Positions 13,826 to 20,474 of a DNA stretch of 43,057 nt are shown here, one piece after another. Where the stretch lies: positions 1 to 43,057 of IMG/VR virus record IMGVR_UViG_3300025767_001696. One strand, 5' to 3'. The notes below the pieces were generated by a model. It was not told the origin of the DNA and did no database searches. It was given only the letters and a program-made list of their open reading frames with translations. This stretch comes from a virus. Both the position numbers and the translations under genes were made by a program. How positions within the stretch are numbered: the stretch's first letter is position 1; every line of letters starts with the position of its first letter.

Positions 13826-14046
13826 TAGTTCTCACTCTTTACCGTAACAGAGTCTTGAGTATTATGCTTTGGACCCTCTACAATGAATGTTTCAGATACT
13901 TCTCCAAGACATAGTCCATAGCGAATAACTTTGTTGCCTCGCTTGGTGAGAAGCTTAGAACCATCGAATTCTATCACTTTTTCTTTGCCGTCTCGCTCGA
14001 TCTCGTTCTTTAGTTGAGTGAGACTGTTGTAGTTCTTTCTTTCCAT
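13825..14046 (-). CDS. Small hypothetical protein
   Basis: 73 residues, alpha/beta in appearance (helix MERKNYNSLTQLKNEIERDG, then short strands). GAGGATAGAG precedes the ATG. It lies 3 nt after the GroES-like gene. Not recognised. Confidence 0.6.
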   Translation of the reverse strand: MERKNYNSLTQLKNEIERDGKEKVIEFDGSKLLTKRGNKVIRYGLCLGEVSETFIVEGPKHNTQDSVTVKSEN

Positions 14047-14049
14047 ACT

Positions 14050-14298
14050 CTATCCTCGCTCAATGATTCCTTGGATATGCTGCTCTTCTATGGCTGCTAA
14101 TCCTTTTCCAATGTCATGACCTTTGCTCCAGTCGGCTACTACTTCATCGTATAAACGTACACTCTCACACTGAGGACCAATGCCTTGAACAGTGCCTATG
14201 CGTGTGTCTTGACTGGATCCTTGGACGATGATGCCTGATTCGGTCGTGGTCTCTTGCTTCTTAAAACTTACTATAACAACGTTTCGCGTGGGTCTCAT
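14050..14298 (-). CDS. GroES/gp31-like co-chaperonin
   Basis: 82 residues, slightly shorter than GroES (97). The pattern VVIVSFKKQETTTESGIIVQ, then GTVQGIGP, LYDEVVADWS and the final IEEQHIQGIIERG follows the Cpn10 fold. The mobile loop would be the TTTESGIIV segment, whose SGIIV matches the SGIVL of GroES that docks on GroEL. T4-type phages use gp31 with host GroEL to fold the major capsid protein, and this is the likely role. ATGA overlap with the small membrane gene upstream. Confidence 0.72.
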   Translation of the reverse strand: MRPTRNVVIVSFKKQETTTESGIIVQGSSQDTRIGTVQGIGPQCESVRLYDEVVADWSKGHDIGKGLAAIEEQHIQGIIERG

Positions 14299-14396
14299 CG
14301 CTTATTCCTTTCGTTAATAATATATAAACACACCGCAAATCCCATGTAACACATCGAAAAGATAGCGAATGAACCTATAATTTGCTCGGCTATCAC
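14295..14396 (-). CDS. 33-residue membrane peptide, GTG start
   Basis: Begins GTG at 14396, overlapping the TGA stop of the previous small gene (GTGA), and ends with TGA overlapping the co-chaperonin ATG (ATGA). It has one hydrophobic helix (IGSFAIFSMCYMGFAVCLYI) and a charged end NERNKR. The two overlaps support translation. Confidence 0.5.
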   Translation of the reverse strand: MIAEQIIGSFAIFSMCYMGFAVCLYIINERNKR

Positions 14397-14488
14397 AAGG
14401 CAAGCACCGCAATAATGTATCCAATACCTACGACTAGAGTGACTAAACCCATAATCATTTTGCCTGTCTCATGATCGTCTTCGCTCAT
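14393..14488 (-). CDS. 31-residue membrane peptide
   Basis: MSEDDHETGKMIMGLVTLVV followed by GIGYIIAVLAL: an acidic N-terminus and one membrane helix. Followed directly by another one-helix peptide through a GTGA overlap. Function unknown. Confidence 0.5.
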   Translation of the reverse strand: MSEDDHETGKMIMGLVTLVVGIGYIIAVLAL

Positions 14489-14491
14489 ATT

Positions 14492-14953
14492 TTATACATC
14501 GTATTCAAAGTTATCTGTTTCTGCATTGTTAGACAGCAACCTGGCTCCGTTTCTTGTATGAAAGCGTGCGGCTGTCTCTGTTTTTGGCGAGAGCGTTATA
14601 ACACGAGGCTTGTACTGCTCTGATACTGATGCATATTGTTCTCGCATATTGTTTAATATGCCCAGTATCAAATCGCGACCAGCTCCTTTATTGTATGACC
14701 ATACCGTATAAGGCATAATCACATAAGGTCCATCCTCTTTCCTGTCACCAAAAGAATATAAATCACTCTCCTGGATAGGTATTCCGTTGCCATAAGCCAC
14801 ACAGCATATCGCTTGAACCCCGCTATCTTCCTTAAGAGCAAAGACTTTACGTTGTGCTTTGATGCGGTCTTCTAGCGGGATATCTGGTCTAACTGGATCG
14901 TCATTGATGTACTGCTCTAGTTCTGCTTGTGTCAGCTCTACAATCTCTTTCAT
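14492..14953 (-). CDS. GNAT-like N-acetyltransferase
   Basis: 153 residues. The core YNKGAGRDLILGILNNMRE resembles motif A (acetyl-CoA-binding Q/RxxGxG/A variant). ITLSPKTETAARFHTRNGAR is the motif B region with the usual xNxxAxxFYxxxGF-like pattern. It is probably an acetyltransferase of unknown substrate. It follows the dioxygenase gene by 8 nt. Confidence 0.6.
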   Translation of the reverse strand: MKEIVELTQAELEQYINDDPVRPDIPLEDRIKAQRKVFALKEDSGVQAICCVAYGNGIPIQESDLYSFGDRKEDGPYVIMPYTVWSYNKGAGRDLILGILNNMREQYASVSEQYKPRVITLSPKTETAARFHTRNGARLLSNNAETDNFEYDV

Positions 14954-14961
14954 GTTATATC

Positions 14962-15639
14962 TCAGTCACGTAAAATGTAATTACCAGATAAGCTCACCCT
15001 TGTCACATCTGTATCAAATCCAAGTACCATGTGATGCAAATAAGATGGAAATATTAGTAGCTCCCCTGATACAGGTTTTATAGATCCTGTTGCAGCCACG
15101 GGGTTAAGGCAATCTCGTAGTGCTCGCGATGTATCTGGTAGATCTGCGGTACTTGGCTGATGATCAAACCCATAAAAGAACATTATAGAGCCATTTGGGG
15201 CCCCGTTTCGGTCTATCTTTTCGTTAAATATGACAGGAGGTACGTCGACATATAAAACAAAAGAAATATCGCCGTAATGTCTGTGTATTGGGTTATATTC
15301 ACCTTTCTTCTGGAAATTAGCCCAAAAACTAGCTAAAGCAAGGTTATTTGATATTGCCTCTATTTCTTTTGTCTTGTCATCTTTACATTCTCTCCATGTG
15401 TACATCAATCCTTCTAGATACAGTACGATGTAAGGATGCAGCAGCGCTTGATACTTAGATATCAACTCATCGCTATAGCCAAGAGCCTGTTCAGTAGTAG
15501 CAACTAAATTTGATTTATAATCTATATTATCTTCAATAACCGTTCCTAAATCTGCACGTATGTCCTCTAATAATGCATCTTCAATTTTGGTTTGCATTAA
15601 AAAAGGACCAAAATTAAAGTAATTAAATTCTTTGCCCAT
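14962..15639 (-). CDS. 2OG/Fe(II) oxygenase (2OG-FeII_Oxy_5-like)
   Basis: 225 residues. NPIHRHYGDISFVLYVDVPP supplies the HxH-type metal site used in this subfamily. ELLIFPSYLHHMVLGF supplies the distal His, and TRVSLSGNYIL the 2OG-binding Arg. The subfamily is common in marine phages and bacteria; its substrate is unknown. GGAAGGAC precedes the start. Confidence 0.75.
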   Translation of the reverse strand: MGKEFNYFNFGPFLMQTKIEDALLEDIRADLGTVIEDNIDYKSNLVATTEQALGYSDELISKYQALLHPYIVLYLEGLMYTWRECKDDKTKEIEAISNNLALASFWANFQKKGEYNPIHRHYGDISFVLYVDVPPVIFNEKIDRNGAPNGSIMFFYGFDHQPSTADLPDTSRALRDCLNPVAATGSIKPVSGELLIFPSYLHHMVLGFDTDVTRVSLSGNYILRD

Positions 15640-15651
15640 GTCCTTCCTCAG

Positions 15652-15858
15652 TTATTTTCCTTTATCCGTAAGACCGTACATATAATTCTGTACCATATCT
15701 TTATCAGAGGACTTGCATCCATAGTTAAAATTTTCTACATCCTTCATCGGCCACCAGTAGCGGTTAAACGATGTAATGTCTTTGTACACATACGAAAAAC
15801 GCTTCCAGGAAAAGCGTCTGATACCGTAGGTTCCATTTTTAAATTCGACTATCTTCAT
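15652..15858 (-). CDS. Small hypothetical protein
   Basis: 68 residues, very rich in aromatic and basic residues (YGIRRFSWKRFSYVYKDITS; RYWWPMKD), so possibly a compact beta domain. It overlaps the previous gene by 20 nt. Not recognised. Confidence 0.6.
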   Translation of the reverse strand: MKIVEFKNGTYGIRRFSWKRFSYVYKDITSFNRYWWPMKDVENFNYGCKSSDKDMVQNYMYGLTDKGK

Positions 15859-16021
15859 CTATTGGTCTCGTGAGGTAATCTATTTGTAAGGTTCCACAGT
15901 AGGATAGACCTAAATCCTCCCACGTTACAGTAAATTTATCTATTTCGTAATTGGAAGAAATGAAATCTTTTTTACGATTGAACTCAATAACCTTCGCTAG
16001 TTTTTGACCATCGTCACTCAT
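15839..16021 (-). CDS. Small hypothetical protein
   Basis: 60 residues from ATG 16021, which overlaps the preceding stop (ATGAGTGA); the upstream ATG at 16033 lies inside the previous gene. Begins MSDDGQKLAKVIEFNRKKDF. No family recognised; translationally coupled to both neighbours. Confidence 0.55.
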   Translation of the reverse strand: MSDDGQKLAKVIEFNRKKDFISSNYEIDKFTVTWEDLGLSYCGTLQIDYLTRPIDEDSRI

Positions 16022-16179
16022 TGTGCTTTCCACTTCTGATCTTTATCTACTTCTTCGGAGATCAACTGAGCAAGCTCAATGCTACTACGTGTGATCTCGT
16101 ACTTGTTAGAATACGTTCCATTCTGAATCTGAGCTGCTGCTAACAATACAGCAAAGTGCTTAAGTTCTTCTGCTGTCAT
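16018..16179 (-). CDS. Small helical hypothetical protein
   Basis: 53 residues: MTAEELKHFAVLLAAAQIQN, then an Ile/Glu-rich helix and a Lys/Gln tail. Start and stop both overlap the neighbouring genes (ATGA), which supports a real gene. Function unknown. Confidence 0.55.
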   Translation of the reverse strand: MTAEELKHFAVLLAAAQIQNGTYSNKYEITRSSIELAQLISEEVDKDQKWKAQ

Positions 16180-16343
16180 ACCACTTCCTCCACAATACCT
16201 AATATTTCAGCAATAACAAAAAAGGTACCGGCTCCAACCATATCGCCGAAAATAAGACAGAATGCAGCTGCTATCCTCGTTACACTTTTAAAAAGGGAAA
16301 CATAAAAGTGTCCCTTGCTTGTATCTTTGGGTTGTATTCCCAT
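16176..16343 (-). CDS. Small membrane protein
   Basis: 55 residues. A polar N-terminus (MGIQPKDTSKGHFYVSLFKS) precedes two short hydrophobic segments around FCLIFGDMVGAGTFFVIAEI. It overlaps its neighbours by 1 and 4 nt. The next upstream gene is also a small membrane protein, so the two may act together. Confidence 0.5.
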   Translation of the reverse strand: MGIQPKDTSKGHFYVSLFKSVTRIAAAFCLIFGDMVGAGTFFVIAEILGIVEEVV

Positions 16344-16510
16344 TATATTAGATCCTCGGTCATAGACTTACAGTCTTCGACTGCTTGCATGACAAAAGGA
16401 AATATTAATCCTGTCGCAGCAATAAAAGCAATCAGTTCAATAAACCCGTCTGCAAAATAGGGAACAAGACAAATTCCACATATGCAGGCGAAAAGTTTCA
16501 TTAAATACAT
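16343..16510 (-). CDS. Small membrane protein
   Basis: The start at ATG 16510, after a GGGG-containing leader, gives 55 residues with two hydrophobic stretches (LMKLFACICGICLVPYF; LIAFIAATGLIFPFVM). A longer frame from 16591 overlaps the cytidylyltransferase gene and adds a polar, unlikely N-terminus. Function unknown. Confidence 0.5.
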   Translation of the reverse strand: MYLMKLFACICGICLVPYFADGFIELIAFIAATGLIFPFVMQAVEDCKSMTEDLI

Positions 16511-16547
16511 TATAACCCCGTAATTACATAAAGTCAATAGTTGAGTG

Positions 16548-17012
16548 TTACATCTCTTCGATGTTTTTAATTCGTTCTCTCTCACGTTCAAGAACTCTTG
16601 TCCTTAGCTGTGTAGAAGAGAACGAGTGGTCACGGGAATTATGTACTATCTTGATTCCCTTCTTCAGACATTCCCGCTTGCCAGTGAAGTCCTTATCAGC
16701 ATACTCCACACCTAGAATCCGAACATCTACAGGAAGTGCAAGGAGGATGTCCTCAAGGTCTTTCTCAGTATTGTACACGACAATGTCGTCAACAAACGTG
16801 CATGCGGCAAGTTGGATCTGTCTTTCGACTATGCTTTGGACAGGGGAGTTCTTTTGAGCTCGGTCTACAGATGGATCGTTTTGCAATGCACATATGAGAT
16901 AGTCACAGTGCTTCTTACATTCGGACAGCATCATGATATGACCTGCATGCAGTAAGTCAAAAGTACTTGCGGTTATTCCAATCTTTCCTTTTGCGTTGTA
17001 CTTAATCTTCAC
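16548..17012 (-). CDS. Cytidylyltransferase-like nucleotidyltransferase
   Basis: Read from GTG 17012 (AGGAG upstream) the product is 154 residues; the frame extends back to a TTG at 17039, but that part overlaps the 33-residue gene. KIGITASTFDLLHAGHIMML carries the HxGH motif. DPSVDRAQKNSPVQSIVERQ fits the RTxxVSTT-like loop region poorly, while the C-terminal SSTQLRTRV matches the (I/S)STTxLRxR signature. It probably forms CDP- or ADP-activated glycerol, ribitol or heptose phosphate, which links it to the glycan genes at 25.6-36.3 kb. Confidence 0.75.
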   Translation of the reverse strand: MKIKYNAKGKIGITASTFDLLHAGHIMMLSECKKHCDYLICALQNDPSVDRAQKNSPVQSIVERQIQLAACTFVDDIVVYNTEKDLEDILLALPVDVRILGVEYADKDFTGKRECLKKGIKIVHNSRDHSFSSTQLRTRVLERERERIKNIEEM

Positions 17013-17103
17013 CGTAGAGGAGCTCCTTAATCTTTTCAATCAATGTAATTATTTCTTCAGAGTCTTTCTCTGTATCGATTTCTATCTCAAGCTTTATTTT
17101 CAT
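17002..17103 (-). CDS. 33-residue acidic peptide
   Basis: MKIKLEIEIDTEKDSEEIIT, then a short helix ending LLYGED. A beta strand plus a helix would be expected. It sits 2 nt after the preceding gene, and its end overlaps the GTG of the cytidylyltransferase. Short but consistent with operon layout. Confidence 0.4.
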   Translation of the reverse strand: MKIKLEIEIDTEKDSEEIITLIEKIKELLYGED

Positions 17104-17105
17104 AC

Positions 17106-17393
17106 TTATTCTTCACTAGCCGGATCGCTGAAGCCAATCTCCTGTACTCTTCCTTCGGCATATTCATACGCATTCTTTAGCGTTGCAAGAAGTTGCTCTA
17201 CCTCTTCTTTGTGGATACTATCCATTGTATCTCCAAAACCATACGATTCGAGAGCCTTATCAATGAGAGGCTCAAAAGATTCTATCGTAACAACTTGAGG
17301 CATATCTACACTGCCAATATAGACCGTAGTCTCTATTCCAGTCTCAGTTAGCCAAGAGCCTGCTTCTACTTCTAAACTTACTTTAATACTCAT
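17106..17393 (-). CDS. Small acidic hypothetical protein
   Basis: 95 residues. A beta-rich N-terminus (MSIKVSLEVEAGSW) precedes an acidic helical C-terminus (HKEEVEQLLATLKNAYEYAE). GAGCGATGAG lies at the start. Not recognised. Confidence 0.6.
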   Translation of the reverse strand: MSIKVSLEVEAGSWLTETGIETTVYIGSVDMPQVVTIESFEPLIDKALESYGFGDTMDSIHKEEVEQLLATLKNAYEYAEGRVQEIGFSDPASEE

Positions 17394-17396
17394 CGC

Positions 17397-17594
17397 TCAT
17401 TCTCCAAACACTGAAGGCGCTAACTCAGCAGCCTCTTCCATATCATAGTCACTTGGATAATGCTTGAGCAGTGACCTTGCTCGTTGTCTAATCGCCTGAG
17501 GCACACGAGGAGTTTCTTTCGGGTCACATAACGCAAGAAGAAACGCTTCGGTATTCTTCACAGCAACCTTTCTTTCTCTAGGCATTGTCATCAT
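17397..17594 (-). CDS. BPSL0761-family protein
   Basis: 65 residues from ATG 17594, chosen because GGAG lies 4 nt upstream; longer frames lie inside the cupin gene. The pattern PRERKVAVKNTEAFLLAL, CDPKETPRVPQAIRQRARSL and LLKHYPSDYDM matches the small BPSL0761 family known from bacteria and phages, which has no established function. It overlaps the cupin stop by 17 nt. Confidence 0.7.
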   Translation of the reverse strand: MMTMPRERKVAVKNTEAFLLALCDPKETPRVPQAIRQRARSLLKHYPSDYDMEEAAELAPSVFGE

Positions 17595-17937
17595 TAATCT
17601 CCGACAACACTTGCTCTGTCTGACGCTCAATGTCTTCTTCAACACACTCTTCGCCTTCCTGCACTTCGAGTATAACAAGATCTTCTTCGCCTTCGTTTAC
17701 TAGCTGGTGCCATTGTTCTACATCTATAAATGCCGTCTCACCAGGTTCAAGAGCAAATCTAGTATCGCCGTACATCTTAAGGATACCCGTTCCCTCTAGA
17801 CACAACCATTGCTCACTTCTTTTAAAATGGCGCTGCTTTGATAGCTGCTGACCAGGTTTGACAGTGAGCAGCTTGATCTTGCGATCAGATTCTTCCCTAA
17901 GAACTTCCCAATGACCCCATGGTCGTTTAACTATCAT
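17578..17937 (-). CDS. Mannose-6-phosphate isomerase-type cupin
   Basis: The start at ATG 17937 has AAGGA 8 nt upstream and overlaps the previous stop, giving 119 residues. VKRPWGHWEVL opens the domain as in type II phosphomannose isomerases. KQRHFKRSEQWLCLEGTG and EPGETAFIDVEQWHQLVNEG are the two cupin motifs with metal-binding His/Glu/Gln. Alone it would interconvert mannose-6-P and fructose-6-P, feeding GDP-sugar synthesis. The nucleotidyltransferase half of bifunctional enzymes is absent. Adds to the sugar metabolism set. Confidence 0.78.
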   Translation of the reverse strand: MIVKRPWGHWEVLREESDRKIKLLTVKPGQQLSKQRHFKRSEQWLCLEGTGILKMYGDTRFALEPGETAFIDVEQWHQLVNEGEEDLVILEVQEGEECVEEDIERQTEQVLSEINDDNA

Positions 17938-18322
17938 TCTGTAATCCTTTTTGCTTACACAGTTCAATTAGCGAATAGGCTACTTGCACCTCATCGTAAT
18001 CCCATACACGCATTTCAGTTATGCCAGAGAGTTTTTTATCTTCCCACCAATTGTGAAAGTACTCCTCGTTCTTTCGACGGCGAATAGTATCCATGATTTG
18101 CTTCTCAATCTTCTCAGCTTCTTCACGAGTATATTCACGACGGGTAGAGTTCATAACCTTTATGTCGTCAAACTCTTCGTTAATAAGAATAGAATCGCTG
18201 TCGTTAGGACCGCGATAATCTAAACGAGCAAGAGCGTCCGCTGATGATGTAATACCTATCTTATAGACGCAGGACGGTTTCGTATGCTTACGCTTTAGCT
18301 TAGCCAGATATACTTTATACAT
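17927..18322 (-). CDS. GIY-YIG-like nuclease domain protein (MUG113/T5orf172 type)
   Basis: 131 residues. MYKVYLAKLKRK and CVYKIGITSSADALARLDYR fit the VYLI...YKIGxTxxxxxRxxxY pattern of GIY-YIG-related domains. EEAEKIEKQI offers the Glu expected later in the fold. Such domains are single-strand nickases or nucleases, and a free-standing mobile element role is possible. It overlaps the cupin by 11 nt and the previous gene by one (TAATG). Confidence 0.6.
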   Translation of the reverse strand: MYKVYLAKLKRKHTKPSCVYKIGITSSADALARLDYRGPNDSDSILINEEFDDIKVMNSTRREYTREEAEKIEKQIMDTIRRRKNEEYFHNWWEDKKLSGITEMRVWDYDEVQVAYSLIELCKQKGLQNDS

Positions 18323-18543
18323 TAGCTGTCATCACCCCAATCTTTAAAGTTATTCGAAGCTTCGTTATCGTTAAAGCCGCGAGTATATGCAGTGATCTCT
18401 TCTGCAGTCATATCAGCCATCTCAACCTTTTCGGAACGATGGGTATCACCTTTAAAATAGTGAGGTTCGAATGCGCGCATATAGTAGCTATCTGCAGAAC
18501 CTCTATCGTATGGACCACCGTGCCTCTTATCGTAATCGCTCAT
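18322..18543 (-). CDS. Small conserved phage protein
   Basis: 73 residues. GGPYDRGSADSYYMRAFEPH, then MTAEEITAYTRGFNDNEASN and FKDWGDD form a pattern I associate with short proteins of marine T4-like phages and some bacteria. Function unknown. TAATG overlap with the preceding gene. Confidence 0.7.
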   Translation of the reverse strand: MSDYDKRHGGPYDRGSADSYYMRAFEPHYFKGDTHRSEKVEMADMTAEEITAYTRGFNDNEASNNFKDWGDDS

Positions 18544-18779
18544 TAGATAACTCCCAAGCCGTGCCCGGCCATAATAAAGCCATTGGTCTTAAATAGGATA
18601 ATTGACTTATTGCTTCCGCGAAGAATATCGCGCTTGACAGGATGATCAGGCTTCTTAGACATTTCAATCAACCCAACACAGTGAGTTTTGAACTCATCTA
18701 CATTCACAGAAGAATCATCATATAGACGATACAGGTCAGTAAGTACCTGCTCATTCAGTTTATCGTTCTTTATAGCCAT
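18543..18779 (-). CDS. Small hypothetical protein, first gene of an early unit
   Basis: 78 residues beginning MAIKNDKLNEQVLTDLYRLY. AAGGAG lies 8 nt before the ATG, and the promoter at 18812-18840 lies just upstream, so it probably leads the run of genes down to about 12.7 kb. No family recognised. Confidence 0.65.
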   Translation of the reverse strand: MAIKNDKLNEQVLTDLYRLYDDSSVNVDEFKTHCVGLIEMSKKPDHPVKRDILRGSNKSIILFKTNGFIMAGHGLGVI

Positions 18780-18811
18780 AATACATCTCCTTATTCCTAT
18801 ATTATGTCTAT

Positions 18812-18840
18812 ATTATGGCTCATCTCATTCATAAGATCAA
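18812..18840 (-). promoter_or_regulatory. Sigma70-type early promoter
   Basis: Minus strand TTGATC - 17 bp - CATAAT, spacer TTATGAATGAGATGAGC. A second CATAATAT follows 3 nt after the first. A dispersed-motif copy lies 8 nt upstream of the -35 box. Likely promoter of the long operon 18779 to about 12747, since no other clear promoter was found in it. Confidence 0.75.
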
Positions 18841-18848
18841 CTTTTAAA

Positions 18849-18909
18849 GTCCAATGAAATCAATGAGTTATAACTTTTTTGAGTTTTCCTTAGAAATCAA
18901 TGAGTTAGT
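18849..18909. repeat. Two copies of the dispersed 23-bp motif (locus 4)
   Basis: Direct copies at 18849-18872 and 18888-18909. The second encodes the last residues of the small basic ORF at 18868-19035, and the ORF stop TAA lies inside the first. No inverted partner, so no hairpin terminator here. Confidence 0.75.
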
Positions 18910-19035
18910 AACCTCTTGTTTTCGTTGGTCATTCATGTTAACTGCATCAGCATACGCCTGTCTAGTCATTCTCTGACGTGAATTAGATGAGATACGCCTT
19001 CTTTGCTGGTCAAGCCTTAGATATCTACGCTGCAT
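18868..19035 (-). CDS. Small basic protein
   Basis: 55 residues from ATG 19035, which overlaps the stop of the preceding gene (GATGCAGCGTAG); a longer frame from 19050 is possible. It is very rich in Arg/Gln (MQRRYLRLDQQRRRISSNSR), so perhaps nucleic-acid binding. The C-terminus is encoded by a repeat-motif copy. Not recognised. Confidence 0.5.
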   Translation of the reverse strand: MQRRYLRLDQQRRRISSNSRQRMTRQAYADAVNMNDQRKQEVTNSLISKENSKKL

Positions 19036-19267
19036 CGAAAACCTCAACATCTGCTTCTGTTACAATTACAACACGTGCACCACAAGGAAGAATTGGTTTA
19101 TCAATCCCCCCATAGATCACCTCGCTTGGACCGTTTATCTTTACGGAGTGACCGTATGTATTCTTTCTGCCCTCTTTTACGGTAATCACTGGGTCGTTCG
19201 TCCCGTGTTTTAAATTTGACCGAATCCGATGCTGGTTCACGTGTATAAATTTCTTCGTCATATTCAT
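19025..19267 (-). CDS. Small conserved phage protein
   Basis: 80 residues. FIHVNQHRIRSNLKHGTNDP, then VITVKEGRKNTYGHSVKI, GPSEVIYG and PCGARVVIVTEADVEV make a compact beta-rich protein that I recognise as a recurrent small protein of phages, of unknown function. A start at M3 (19261) is also possible. A 66-codon frame overlapping it is judged a shadow. Confidence 0.75.
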   Translation of the reverse strand: MNMTKKFIHVNQHRIRSNLKHGTNDPVITVKEGRKNTYGHSVKINGPSEVIYGGIDKPILPCGARVVIVTEADVEVFDAA

Positions 19268-19293
19268 TCCAAAGCAAATTATCGAATGTACGC

Positions 19294-19635
19294 TTATTCA
19301 TCTTCCTGCTCTTCGATAGAGTCTTTATACTCCTCTATCTGCTTCTTAGTTAATTTAAGCCCTTGCTCTATCACCATATCAATGCTTGACAAGCCAAGAT
19401 GCTCCATATTATCTAGTAAGTTTCTCACATGCTTATGAAAAGGATTAGGCCTCTTAAACAGGCCCCTCCTGTACACCTCATTTCGATCGAACATCCAATC
19501 GAACAACATATCCTCATTGGATTTATAATTTAATCGGACTCGCCACTTCTCAACAGTATTCCAGTTGATTTTAGTAGCTGCAAGAGCTCTTGCCACATCA
19601 TGGTGAGCGACTTCTACTTCGATCTCAGCTTCCAC
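19294..19635 (-). CDS. Hypothetical protein, GTG start
   Basis: 113 residues. GTG 19635 shares its G with the preceding TAG stop, and GAGGGA lies upstream. The sequence is mixed: VEKWRVRLNYKSNEDMLFDW and RPNPFHKHVRNLLDNMEHLG, then an acidic tail. Lys/Glu-rich C-terminal helix. Not recognised. Confidence 0.6.
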   Translation of the reverse strand: MEAEIEVEVAHHDVARALAATKINWNTVEKWRVRLNYKSNEDMLFDWMFDRNEVYRRGLFKRPNPFHKHVRNLLDNMEHLGLSSIDMVIEQGLKLTKKQIEEYKDSIEEQEDE

Positions 19636-19784
19636 TAGCTTCCCTCTACTACAGCTTTAACCGTTTCTACTTTCTTCTTACCCAGCAGTACGCGAGCTTC
19701 ATCGCGTACCTCTGCAGTAACGGCATGACCGAAACGCTCTGGATCGAGTAGACCCTTAAGAAATTTATACACATCTTCAGACAT
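19635..19784 (-). CDS. Small hypothetical protein
   Basis: 49 residues (MSEDVYKFLKGLLDPERFGH and so on), mostly helical, ending KAVVEGS. Its stop overlaps the next start by one base. Too short for most gene callers, but the coupling and absence of alternatives support it. An ATG one codon upstream (19787) is also possible. Confidence 0.5.
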   Translation of the reverse strand: MSEDVYKFLKGLLDPERFGHAVTAEVRDEARVLLGKKKVETVKAVVEGS

Positions 19785-19811
19785 CATATTATCCACAATT
19801 TTAAATCCCAA

Positions 19812-19949
19812 CTATCCTTGACCTCTGTACTTTTTAAATGAGCGTCTCTTACTTTTATTCATAGTCGACGTTTTAATATTACGACGTCCAATGCTCGTAC
19901 GCTTATTCGTAGGCTCTACCGCCATTGCTGCTACTGCTTTTTTTGCCAT
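19812..19949 (-). CDS. Small, very basic protein
   Basis: 45 residues with 15 Lys/Arg: MAKKAVAAMAVEPTNKRTSI, then GRRNIKTS and a C-terminal KSKRRSFKKYRGQG. GGAG lies 8 nt before the ATG. Likely nucleic-acid binding by charge. Marine phages often have such short basic proteins. Confidence 0.55.
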   Translation of the reverse strand: MAKKAVAAMAVEPTNKRTSIGRRNIKTSTMNKSKRRSFKKYRGQG

Positions 19950-19964
19950 ACAATTACTCCATTA

Positions 19965-20411
19965 TTAATCTGAATATTTTTCAGTTGCAAATCTTAAGAA
20001 CAATCCTTCTTCTCTACCAAACGCTTCGATCTCCCATGGAGAGTCATAATAGTCGTCCATCTCATCTTTCTTATGCTTCCATGTCGTATTTTTCCACTTA
20101 GAGCATCGCTTCATTAATCTGAGCTCACCGGTAGCAAACTGCTTAAGGTGAACCATCTCATGAGCAAGAGTCTGCAATATCGATATATCGTCATCTGGGT
20201 TAAGCTCGATAGTAAAAAACTTAGGCATACGCTTCGGACTACAATTAGTATAGCAAGCACCTCTATCAGAGCCTTTCCTCACAAGTATTTCTAGTTCGAT
20301 CTTATCTTGCAGCTCTTTATCTATACCAAGCTTATCTGCATAGAAGTGAGCTGCCTCGGTAAGTAGCTCGCGTAAATCTAACTTGACTCTATTATTAAAC
20401 ATCATCTGCAT
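19965..20411 (-). CDS. Zinc metallopeptidase-like protein
   Basis: 148 residues. LAHEMVHLKQFATGELR carries HExxH, and the C-terminal DSPWEIEAFGREEGLFLRF an E-rich helix that may hold the third ligand. This phage-type minigluzincin/SprT-like layout is shared with the gene at 27251-27691 (HELVH, GELK, PWEVEA), so the two are probable paralogues. AAGGAG precedes ATG 20411. First gene after the promoter at 20437-20465. Confidence 0.7.
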   Translation of the reverse strand: MQMMFNNRVKLDLRELLTEAAHFYADKLGIDKELQDKIELEILVRKGSDRGACYTNCSPKRMPKFFTIELNPDDDISILQTLAHEMVHLKQFATGELRLMKRCSKWKNTTWKHKKDEMDDYYDSPWEIEAFGREEGLFLRFATEKYSD

Positions 20412-20436
20412 TCATATATCTCCTTAATTATTACAT

Positions 20437-20465
20437 ATTATAGTATTACTAGATCAGAAGATCAA
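20437..20465 (-). promoter_or_regulatory. Sigma70-type early promoter
   Basis: Minus strand TTGATC - 17 bp - TATAAT, spacer TTCTGATCTAGTAATAC. Repeat motif copies begin 9 nt upstream of the -35 box. Drives 19965-20411 and the small genes after it. Confidence 0.7.
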
Positions 20466-20474
20466 CTATAAATA

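Noticed and set aside
14962-15083. Plus-strand ORF 14859-15083 and similar antisense frames elsewhere
   Set aside because: Each lies wholly within a well supported minus-strand gene and lacks a start signal.
19101-19301. 66-codon ORF starting at 19301
   Set aside because: It overlaps the better supported 80-residue conserved protein over most of its length in another frame; the start region is plausible but the protein is not.
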